64,000 nt of DNA from Enterovibrio nigricans DSM 22720. GTDB lineage: Bacteria > Pseudomonadota > Gammaproteobacteria > Enterobacterales > Vibrionaceae. The notes below the pieces were generated by a model. That model had not been told where the DNA came from, ran no database searches, and was given only the letters and a program-made list of their open reading frames with translations. The stretch covers positions 80,235 to 144,234 of the forward strand of contig NZ_FUXU01000003.1 in the NCBI RefSeq assembly GCF_900167155.1, in the 5' to 3' direction. Every line of letters starts with the position of its first letter. The first letter of the stretch is position 1. A program made the translations under genes and the position numbers. Below, piece by piece: positions 57,775-64,000 of this stretch.

Positions 57775-58506
57775 TTAGAGTGATACACCATTTAGTCGCA
57801 TTAACTCTCGGGTATGCTCTGCAGGTTTATCGAGTTTCAACTCTTCGTAAGCTTTCAACATCAACGGCAGGGATTTTTTCGCAGCTTCAGTGTCAGGAAA
57901 GTCGCGTTGGATTTGCTGGCTGCGATTGATAACGGCCACCCACGCTTCTCGGCGCACGTAAAAATCCGCTGTAGCCAATTCATAATCCGCTAATCGGTTT
58001 TTCAATGCTTCCAGTCTCTTTTGCGAGTCTGCAGCATATTCGCTATTTGGGTAGCGTTCGAGTAGACGACGAAAATCGATAAAGGCTTTACGTGAAGGCT
58101 CGGGGTCACGATCGCTTCTGTCTACATTCAACATATCGTGCAGGAATGTGCGGTCTTGCGCCATGTTGGTTAAACCGCGCATATAGAGTACCCAGTCGAT
58201 TTGTGGATGACCTGGATTCATGCGCATAAAGCGATCGATGGTTGCCTCACCAAGAGCAAGGTCATCGTTTTTGTAATAGGCATAAATCAAGTCCAACTGA
58301 ACTTGCTCTGAATATGCGCCAAAGGGATAGCGAGAATCCAGAGCTTCGAGTTGCTCGATTGCTTTATTCCAGCTGCCTTCGTTAAGCGCTGTTTGTGCGT
58401 TCTGATAGAGTTCTGATGGCGGAACATCAGGAACGATTTCTTCGGTGCTTGAGCATCCAGCCAGCAAAGAAATGGCGAGCAGAGAAGATAATGTAAGGCG
58501 TTTCAT
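57775..58506 (-). CDS. bamD: Outer membrane protein assembly factor BamD
   Basis: A 243-residue lipoprotein, essential partner of BamA in outer-membrane protein insertion. The lipoprotein signal ends SLLAGC (Cys18). TPR-like repeats follow: PPSELYQNAQTALNEGSWNKA, AIEQLEALDSRYPFGAYSEQ, LALGEATIDRFMRMNPGHPQ, RKAFIDFRRLLERYPNSEYA, with the family segment DWVLYMRGLTNM. It is divergent from rluD, as in E. coli. Confidence 0.96.
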   Translation of the reverse strand: MKRLTLSSLLAISLLAGCSSTEEIVPDVPPSELYQNAQTALNEGSWNKAIEQLEALDSRYPFGAYSEQVQLDLIYAYYKNDDLALGEATIDRFMRMNPGHPQIDWVLYMRGLTNMAQDRTFLHDMLNVDRSDRDPEPSRKAFIDFRRLLERYPNSEYAADSQKRLEALKNRLADYELATADFYVRREAWVAVINRSQQIQRDFPDTEAAKKSLPLMLKAYEELKLDKPAEHTRELMRLNGVSL

Positions 58507-58698
58507 TACTACGAGAGCTTCCTTGAAAGAATATTTTCAGCCTTTGCCATTACGGAGACCGCCGCAAAAAGCTACAATGGCGCGATAAAGGTTATTCTAC
58601 CCATCGGCCAGATATAATACCAATAGGTTAACGTGACTAAGCCCAAGGGCCAAGTCCCTGCTAAGGTATTAGTCTCACAGAGAATCAAAAAGTTCGTT

Positions 58699-59676
58699 AT
58701 GGCACAGCAGTTAGAGTTAAGCAGTACAGTTAATGAGAGCCAACTAGGGCAACGTCTGGATCAGGCATTGGCCGAGTTGTTCCCTGATTATTCCCGATCA
58801 CGCATCAAAGAATGGATTCTGGCAGACAAAGTAAGTGTCGATGGTGAGATCGTCAATAAGCCACGCGTGAAAATGATGGGTGGTGAGGCAATAGTTGTTC
58901 AAGCTGAGATCGAAGACGAGAAACGTTGGGAGCCTCAAGACATTCCTCTGAACATTGTTTATGAGGACGATGACATCTTGGTAATTAACAAACCACGCGG
59001 TTTGGTTGTTCACCCAGGTGCAGGTTGCCCAGATGGTACCGTGCTAAATGGTCTTCTTTTCCGCTATCCTGATATCGCGGAAGTTCCACGGGCAGGTATC
59101 GTTCACCGCTTGGATAAAGACACCACAGGGTTAATGGTGGTGGCGAAGAATGTCCCAACCCAGACGCGTCTGGTTCGTGCTCTTCAAAAGCGTAAAAAGT
59201 TCACCCGTGAATATGAAGCGATTGCGATCGGCAACATGACGGGGGGCGGTACGGTAGAGAAGCCTATTGGTCGTCATTCTACTAAGCGCACTCACATGGC
59301 GGTGCAGGTAATGGGTAAGCCAGCTATTACCCACTACCGTGTTGTTGAGCATTTCCGTGCTCACGCACGCTTGCGCCTTCGTCTGGAGACCGGCCGTACT
59401 CACCAGATCCGTGTTCACATGGCGTATTTAAACCACCCATTGATTGGTGATCAGCTATACGGTGGTCGTCCTCGTCCACCGCGTAATGCCGGTGATGAAC
59501 TGATCCAGACATTGCGCAAATTTGATCGTCAGGCGTTGCATGCAGTGATGTTGCGTATCGAGCACCCAACGACCAAAGAAGTGATGGAATGGCATGCTCC
59601 AGTGCCGGATGACATGGTACATCTGACAGAAGTATTGCGTGTCGATGCCCAAGAGCACGGAGAGTTGGACTACTAA
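58699..59676 (+). CDS. rluD: 23S rRNA pseudouridine(1911/1915/1917) synthase RluD
   Basis: A 325-residue enzyme modifying helix 69 of 23S rRNA, important for ribosome assembly. The N-terminal S4 domain has LGQRLDQALAELFPDYSRS and IKEWILADKVSVDG. The catalytic motif is AGIVHRLDKDTTGLMVVAK with the nucleophilic Asp, and RLRLETGRTHQIRVHMAY follows. ATG 58699 aligns with E. coli; the GTG at 58633 adds a 22-residue basic extension and is rejected. Followed by pgeF three bases later. Confidence 0.96.
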   Translation: MAQQLELSSTVNESQLGQRLDQALAELFPDYSRSRIKEWILADKVSVDGEIVNKPRVKMMGGEAIVVQAEIEDEKRWEPQDIPLNIVYEDDDILVINKPRGLVVHPGAGCPDGTVLNGLLFRYPDIAEVPRAGIVHRLDKDTTGLMVVAKNVPTQTRLVRALQKRKKFTREYEAIAIGNMTGGGTVEKPIGRHSTKRTHMAVQVMGKPAITHYRVVEHFRAHARLRLRLETGRTHQIRVHMAYLNHPLIGDQLYGGRPRPPRNAGDELIQTLRKFDRQALHAVMLRIEHPTTKEVMEWHAPVPDDMVHLTEVLRVDAQEHGELDY

Positions 59677-59678
59677 AC

Positions 59679-60413
59679 ATGAACTGGATTCAACCAAATT
59701 GGCCTGCGCCGACAAACATTAGAGCAGTCAGTACAACACGAGAAGGCGGGGTGAGTGCTTCACCTTTTGATAGTCTCAACGTGGGAAAGCATGTGGGAGA
59801 TAACCCCGCTGATGTTGACCATAATCGTGCCGTACTTGCTGATGTTATGGGTATGCCATCGCCACCGGCGTGGTTGAATCAAGTCCATGGTACAGAGGTA
59901 ATATCCTTACCTCTGTCTTCCGCATCAAATGTTCCTGATGCGGATGCATCTTTTACTTCTTCACCTGATCACGTGTGTGTGGTGATGACGGCGGATTGTC
60001 TACCTGTGCTTTTTTGCAATGAGGCTGGCACACAGGTTGGTGCAGCCCATGCGGGTTGGCGTGGATTAGTTAATGGTGTCTTAGAACAAACGCTGGCAAA
60101 ATTTGATGACACGTCAGAAGTAATGGCATGGATGGGCCCCGCTATTGGTGCATCTGAGTTTGAAGTTGGTAGTGAGGTTCGAGAACAGTTTATTGCTAGC
60201 CATCCTGAGGCGCATTATGCGTTTCAACCTCATAAAGATCGCTGGTTGGCAGATATTTATTTGTTAGCAAAACAGCGACTGGCAATGGCAGGGGTAACGA
60301 AAGTTTACGGTGGCGAATACTGTACTGTGTCCGATCCTCAGCGTTTTTTTTCCTATCGTAGAGAAAATTGTACAGGCCGTCAGGCCAGTTGCATTTGGAT
60401 TTCTTCGCATTAA
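59679..60413 (+). CDS. pgeF: Purine nucleoside phosphorylase / laccase-domain protein PgeF (YfiH)
   Basis: A 244-residue protein of the DUF152/YlmD-YfiH family. Motifs: VSTTREGGVSASPFDSLNVG, the metal-ligand CLPVLF with TADC, and QVGAAHAGWRGLVNGVLE. E. coli YfiH is reported to edit mis-incorporated L-Ser in peptidoglycan precursors; other members act as purine nucleoside phosphorylases. ATG 59679 lies three bases after the rluD stop, so the two form an operon, followed by clpB with its own promoter. Confidence 0.92.
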   Translation: MNWIQPNWPAPTNIRAVSTTREGGVSASPFDSLNVGKHVGDNPADVDHNRAVLADVMGMPSPPAWLNQVHGTEVISLPLSSASNVPDADASFTSSPDHVCVVMTADCLPVLFCNEAGTQVGAAHAGWRGLVNGVLEQTLAKFDDTSEVMAWMGPAIGASEFEVGSEVREQFIASHPEAHYAFQPHKDRWLADIYLLAKQRLAMAGVTKVYGGEYCTVSDPQRFFSYRRENCTGRQASCIWISSH

Positions 60414-60436
60414 GCGATAAAAATTTCACCAATCAA

Positions 60437-60465
60437 CTTGAAATTGGTTAGAGCCGCTCCCATTT
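60437..60465 (+). promoter_or_regulatory. Sigma-32 (heat-shock) promoter of clpB
   Basis: CTTGAAA (60437-60443), 14-base spacer and TCCCATTT from 60458, close to the sigma-32 consensus CTTGAAA-N13-15-CCCCATnT. It lies about 45 bases ahead of clpB, downstream of pgeF. Confidence 0.85.
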
Positions 60466-60504
60466 TTTCGGTAAGCAACTACCGAAGTTATTAGAGGGGG
60501 GCCT

Positions 60505-63078
60505 ATGCGCCTTGACCGATTTACCAGCAAATTTCAATTAGCCATTTCCGACGCACAGTCACTGGCTTTAGGGCGCGATCATCAATATATCGAGCCTGTG
60601 CACTTGATGGTGTCGCTCCTCAATCAGGACAGCAGCACTATTCGTCCTTTGATGACACTTCTTAATGTCGACGTTACCCAACTGCGTTCAAGCCTAAGTG
60701 AGATGCTTGAAAAATTGCCTAAAGTCAGTGGTACGGGAGGCGATGTTCAGCTTTCACATGGCATGGGCATGCTTTTCAATATGTGTGACAAGCTATCGCA
60801 GAAGCGTAAAGACAAATTCATTTCGTCAGAGTTATTTATTTTCGCAGCTGTCGAAGACAAAGGCCCGCTAGGCGATTTACTCAGAAGTTTAGGTCTGACC
60901 ACGAAGAAGGTTGAAGATGCCATCGACAAGGTTCGAGGCGGTCAGGCTATCAATGATCCCAATGCGGAAGAAGCGCGTCAGGCGCTGGAGAAATTCACCA
61001 TCGACCTGACGGAAAAAGCCGAGCAAGGCAAACTCGACCCTGTAATTGGTCGTGATGATGAAATTCGCCGTACCATTCAAGTACTCCAGCGTCGTACCAA
61101 AAATAACCCTGTCATTATCGGTGAGCCGGGCGTAGGTAAAACCGCGATTGTTGAAGGGCTTGCTCAACGAATAGTGAGTGGTGAAGTGCCAGAAGGGCTG
61201 CGTAATAAACGCGTACTGTCTTTGGATATGGGCTCTTTGGTTGCTGGTGCAAAATACCGTGGTGAGTTTGAAGAACGCCTGAAGTCAGTATTGAATGAGC
61301 TGGCAAAAGAAGAAGGCAACGTCATTCTCTTTATCGATGAAATCCACACCATGGTGGGCGCAGGCAAAGCAGAAGGTGCGATGGACGCCGGCAACATGCT
61401 TAAGCCCGCTTTGGCGCGAGGTGAGCTTCACTGCGTAGGCGCCACTACCTTGGATGAATACCGTCAGTACGTAGAAAAAGATGCGGCACTAGAGCGTCGT
61501 TTTCAGAAAGTGCTGGTGGATGAACCAACAGTAGAAGATACCGTCGCTATCCTTCGGGGTCTTAAAGAGCGTTATGAATTGCACCATGCGGTGGAAATTA
61601 TAGACCCTGCCATTGTTGCAGCTGCGAGTCTTTCTCATCGTTATATTTCAGATCGCCAGTTACCGGACAAAGCCATCGACTTGATTGATGAAGCAGCATC
61701 AAGTATTCGCATGCAGATAGACTCTAAACCAGAGCAACTTGACCGCTTAGAGCGTCGTCTCATTCAACTTAAGATTGAGCAGCAGGCTCTTTCTAAAGAG
61801 AACGACGATGCGAGTAAAAAGCGACTCGAAACGCTTCAAGCTGAGATTGACGATAAAGAGCGTGATTTTGCAGAGCTTGAAGAAGTGTGGAACGCAGAAA
61901 AAGCCGCACTGTCTGGCACACAACATATTAAGAGTGCGTTAGAGCAGGCGAGAACAGATCTTGAGATCGCACGCCGTGCTGGTGATCTAAACCGCATGTC
62001 AGAACTTCAGTACGGTCGCATCCCTGAACTTGAGAAACAACTCGACTTGGCGAGTCAGGCAGAAATGCAGGAAATGACGCTATTACGTAATCGTGTAACG
62101 GATGCGGAAATTGCCGAAGTGCTGTCGCGTCAGACGGGGATTCCTGTAGCCAAGATGCTAGAAGGCGAAAAAGAGAAGCTGCTTCAGATGGAAGATGAGC
62201 TCCATAGCCGAGTCATTGGTCAGGCTGAAGCGGTAACGTCAGTTTCTAATGCGATTAGACGCAGTCGCGCTGGACTGGCGGATCCAAACCGTCCGATTGG
62301 TTCGTTCCTGTTCCTTGGCCCTACGGGGGTGGGGAAAACCGAACTGTGTAAGTCATTGGCAGAGTTTCTCTTTGATAGCAGCGATGCGATGGTACGTATC
62401 GATATGTCAGAGTTTATGGAGAAGCACTCAGTGGCAAGACTGGTCGGTGCGCCTCCTGGCTATGTGGGTTACGAAGAAGGTGGCTACCTGACGGAAGCGG
62501 TTCGTCGTCGTCCTTATTCAGTCATCCTATTAGATGAAGTAGAGAAGGCGCATCCGGATGTGTTCAACTTGCTTTTGCAAGTCCTTGATGATGGTCGACT
62601 GACCGATGGGCAAGGTCGTACGGTTGATTTTCGAAATGCTGTCGTGATCATGACATCGAACTTGGGGTCAGACCGAATTCAAGAACACTTTAGTGAACTG
62701 GATTACGATGGTATTAAAGTGATGGTGATGGATGTGGTCAGTAAACACTTCCGACCAGAATTTATTAACCGTATAGATGAAGCTGTTGTGTTTCATCCTC
62801 TGGGCCAAGAGCATATCAAGTCGATTGCGGATATACAGCTTGCTCATTTAGCGAAACGAATGGCTGAAAGAGATTTGACTCTGGAAGTGACAGATGAAGC
62901 ACTGTCTATGATTGCCCAAGCAGGATTTGATCCGGTATATGGAGCAAGACCGCTCAAGCGCGCGATTCAGCAAAGCGTCGAAAACCCGCTGGCGCAATCT
63001 ATTTTGCGTGGGGAAGTGAAGCCGGGCTTGCCAGTTAAATTGATTGTCGAAGACGAGCAAATAAAAGCTGTGCAATAA
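60505..63078 (+). CDS. clpB: ATP-dependent chaperone ClpB
   Basis: An 857-residue disaggregase that works with DnaK to resolubilise aggregated proteins. The Clp N domain (about 1-145) begins [23 protein letters not shown]1 has Walker [15 protein letters not shown] (about 205-218) and the pore loop [10 protein letters not shown]; the coiled-coil M domain is about 410-525; NBD2 has Walker [15 protein letters not shown] (about 605-618) and pore loop GYVGYEEGG. The C-terminal D2 small domain has [11 protein letters not shown] second internal start for ClpB95 is expected near codon 149 but was not located precisely. A terminator follows. Confidence 0.98.
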   Translation: MRLDRFTSKFQLAISDAQSLALGRDHQYIEPVHLMVSLLNQDSSTIRPLMTLLNVDVTQLRSSLSEMLEKLPKVSGTGGDVQLSHGMGMLFNMCDKLSQKRKDKFISSELFIFAAVEDKGPLGDLLRSLGLTTKKVEDAIDKVRGGQAINDPNAEEARQALEKFTIDLTEKAEQGKLDPVIGRDDEIRRTIQVLQRRTKNNPVIIGEPGVGKTAIVEGLAQRIVSGEVPEGLRNKRVLSLDMGSLVAGAKYRGEFEERLKSVLNELAKEEGNVILFIDEIHTMVGAGKAEGAMDAGNMLKPALARGELHCVGATTLDEYRQYVEKDAALERRFQKVLVDEPTVEDTVAILRGLKERYELHHAVEIIDPAIVAAASLSHRYISDRQLPDKAIDLIDEAASSIRMQIDSKPEQLDRLERRLIQLKIEQQALSKENDDASKKRLETLQAEIDDKERDFAELEEVWNAEKAALSGTQHIKSALEQARTDLEIARRAGDLNRMSELQYGRIPELEKQLDLASQAEMQEMTLLRNRVTDAEIAEVLSRQTGIPVAKMLEGEKEKLLQMEDELHSRVIGQAEAVTSVSNAIRRSRAGLADPNRPIGSFLFLGPTGVGKTELCKSLAEFLFDSSDAMVRIDMSEFMEKHSVARLVGAPPGYVGYEEGGYLTEAVRRRPYSVILLDEVEKAHPDVFNLLLQVLDDGRLTDGQGRTVDFRNAVVIMTSNLGSDRIQEHFSELDYDGIKVMVMDVVSKHFRPEFINRIDEAVVFHPLGQEHIKSIADIQLAHLAKRMAERDLTLEVTDEALSMIAQAGFDPVYGARPLKRAIQQSVENPLAQSILRGEVKPGLPVKLIVEDEQIKAVQ

Positions 63079-63100
63079 AGGCTACATTATATAGTACGAA

Positions 63101-63134
63101 CAGAAAGAGGCCTTGTTGGCCTCTTTCTGTTTTA
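63101..63134 (+). terminator. Terminator after clpB
   Basis: A 12-bp perfect stem CAGAAAGAGGCC/GGCCTCTTTCTG with a TTGTT loop and a T-rich tail. It insulates the rRNA operon from clpB. Confidence 0.92.
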
Positions 63135-63276
63135 TCTACACAACGCATTTCAGTTAAACTCGAAAGTTACCCACAGTATTTTGTGGGCTTGATGTGAGTA
63201 AAATGTGCAAAAATAAGCCTTTCGAGTAAAAGTTGCTCGAATGGTGTTTTTTATACGAAAAACCCTTAAAAAGCCC

Positions 63277-63304
63277 TTGCCAGAATTAGAGACCTCCCTA
63301 TAAT
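63277..63304 (+). promoter_or_regulatory. rRNA operon promoter P1
   Basis: TTGCCA (63277-63282), 16-base spacer, TATAAT (63299-63304), discriminator GCGCCTC. The upstream stretch (TTTTTTATACGAAAAA..) is A/T-rich and could be an UP element. Confidence 0.85.
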
Positions 63305-63393
63305 GCGCCTCATCGACACGGAGAGTGGTTCCCAATAGGGAAGTGCAGAAAAGTTGGATGGCGAAGCTTTGAAAGCTGAATGAAAATAAACGC

Positions 63394-63421
63394 TTGACGC
63401 GTTTGAGTGAATCAGTAAAAT
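63394..63421 (+). promoter_or_regulatory. rRNA operon promoter P2
   Basis: TTGACG (63394-63399), 16-base spacer, TAAAAT (63416-63421), GC-rich discriminator GGCCGCCCG. Lies 117 bases after P1. Confidence 0.8.
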
Positions 63422-63516
63422 GGCCGCCCGCTTCAATGGAAACCTCCGGCAGAAGCAAGTCAATAAGACGTTTTGAGGGTTGCGAAAGCAACGCGGAAAC
63501 ATTACAAAATTTCTTC

Positions 63517-63544
63517 TTGACTTCATCGCCCGGCAGCGTAAAAT
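63517..63544 (+). promoter_or_regulatory. rRNA operon promoter P3
   Basis: TTGACT (63517-63522), 16-base spacer, TAAAAT (63539-63544), GC-rich discriminator TCGCAGCCC. Lies 123 bases after P2 and about 275 before 16S. Confidence 0.8.
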
Positions 63545-63560
63545 TCGCAGCCCTGACGGT

Positions 63561-63626
63561 GAGAAGCTACGGCTTCTACAGTCAACGTTCTTTAACAATT
63601 TGACCTATACAATCTGTGTGGGCACT
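63561..63626 (+). promoter_or_regulatory. rRNA antitermination signals boxB, boxA and boxC
   Basis: A hairpin AGAAGC..GCTTCT (boxB, 63562-63577), then GTTCTTTAACAATTT (boxA, about 63587-63601) and TGTGTGGGCACTCG (boxC, about 63613-63626). Together they form the nut-like element that recruits NusB/NusE/NusA for rRNA antitermination. Confidence 0.85.
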
Positions 63627-63819
63627 CGTAATTGATAGACAAAAGATTTATCAATGAACTGAGTGACCCAATCGAATTGGAAAACAGCCTTGAGCCGTTT
63701 TGCTTTCACTTTTTTAAAAGTGGAAACCAATGAGAAACACAGTCAATGCAGATTTGCCTACGGGCAAAAAAGTAATTCAGTATTCATTGAGCGTTACCTT
63801 AGGGTAACAAAAAAATTCT

Positions 63820-64000
63820 AATTGAAGAGTTTGATCATGGCTCAGATTGAACGCTGGCGGCAGGCCTAACACATGCAAGTCGAGCGGTAACATTTCAAAA
63901 GCTTGCTTTTGAAGATGACGAGCGGCGGACGGGTGAGTAATGGCTGGGAACCTGCCCTGATGTGGGGGATAACAGTTGGAAACGACTGCTAATACCGCAT
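63820..64000 (+). rRNA. rrs: 16S ribosomal RNA (5' end, partial)
   Basis: Begins AATTGAAGAGTTTGATCATG and continues with GCTCAGATTGAACGCTGGCG, CATGCAAGTCGAGCGG, and GACGAGCGGCGGACGGGTGA, ending in the window at AATACCGCAT. Only about 180 of ~1540 bases are present. The 5' end is set by homology with E. coli and may be off by a base or two. The V1 hairpin (TTTCAAAAGC..GCTTTTGAA) fits Vibrionaceae. Confidence 0.98.

Noticed and set aside
57577..57783. 68-codon plus-strand frame upstream of bamD
   Set aside because: TTG start, no homology I recognise, and it runs through the bamD terminator hairpin.

Overview
The window is a chromosomal segment of a gammaproteobacterium, most likely a member of the Vibrionaceae. 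The evidence is gene order (alaS-csrA-tRNA(Ser/Arg) cluster-oadGAB-yqaB-yqaA-gshA; corB-ypjD/ffh-rpsP-rimM-trmD-rplS; raiA-pheA-bamD-rluD-pgeF-clpB-rrn), a Na+-pumping oxaloacetate decarboxylase, and the first ~180 bases of the 16S gene. Grimontia or Enterovibrio would fit, but that is an inference from memory and not a search.

Layout. 1-300 is the 3' end of eno. 442-3463 (minus) is ygfB-ubiH-ubiI (ubiquinone hydroxylases). 3745-7132 holds zapA, 6S RNA, the 5-formyl-THF cyclo-ligase, rpiA and serA. 7246-10158 has a SIMPL-domain protein, a frameshifted argP, the arginine exporter argO and a YbaK-like deacylase. 10336-16291 is the long ftsB-ispD-ispF-truD-surE-pcm-nlpD-rpoS run, convergent with mutS. 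19067-23916 is pncC-recA-recX-alaS. csrA follows behind a long leader, then an irregular Ser/Arg tRNA cluster, then oadGAB. 29242-36519 holds an MDR oxidoreductase, yqaB, yqaA, a two-domain M16 protease lipoprotein, gshA and an SLT-like lipoprotein.

The one clearly accessory block is 36577-43458. It contains a frameshifted DUF1479 oxygenase-like gene, a damaged LacI-type regulator and a complete CUT1 sugar ABC importer resembling the Pseudomonas Gts glucose system. It is followed by a soluble BdlA-like PAS-PAS-chemoreceptor. The block lies next to gshA, where luxS sits in relatives. After it the core resumes: corB, ypjD, ffh, the rpsP operon, a nucleotidase, an HdeD-like protein, a small lipoprotein, aroF-tyrA, pheA (with an attenuator), raiA, bamD, rluD, pgeF, clpB and the start of an rRNA operon.

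Regulatory signals readable in the sequence include a LexA box on the recA -10, two helically phased TyrR-like boxes before aroF, a Phe attenuator before pheA, a CRP-like site before raiA, a sigma-32 promoter before clpB, and three tandem promoters before the rRNA operon.

Four genes carry lesions: argP -1, yqaB -1, DUF1479 +1, and a ~100-nt deletion in the LacI gene. The tRNA cluster has mismatched acceptor stems. These could be real decay or sequencing/assembly errors, so they should be checked on reads before biological conclusions are drawn. I did not find a CRISPR array, insertion sequence, prophage or clearly new defence system.
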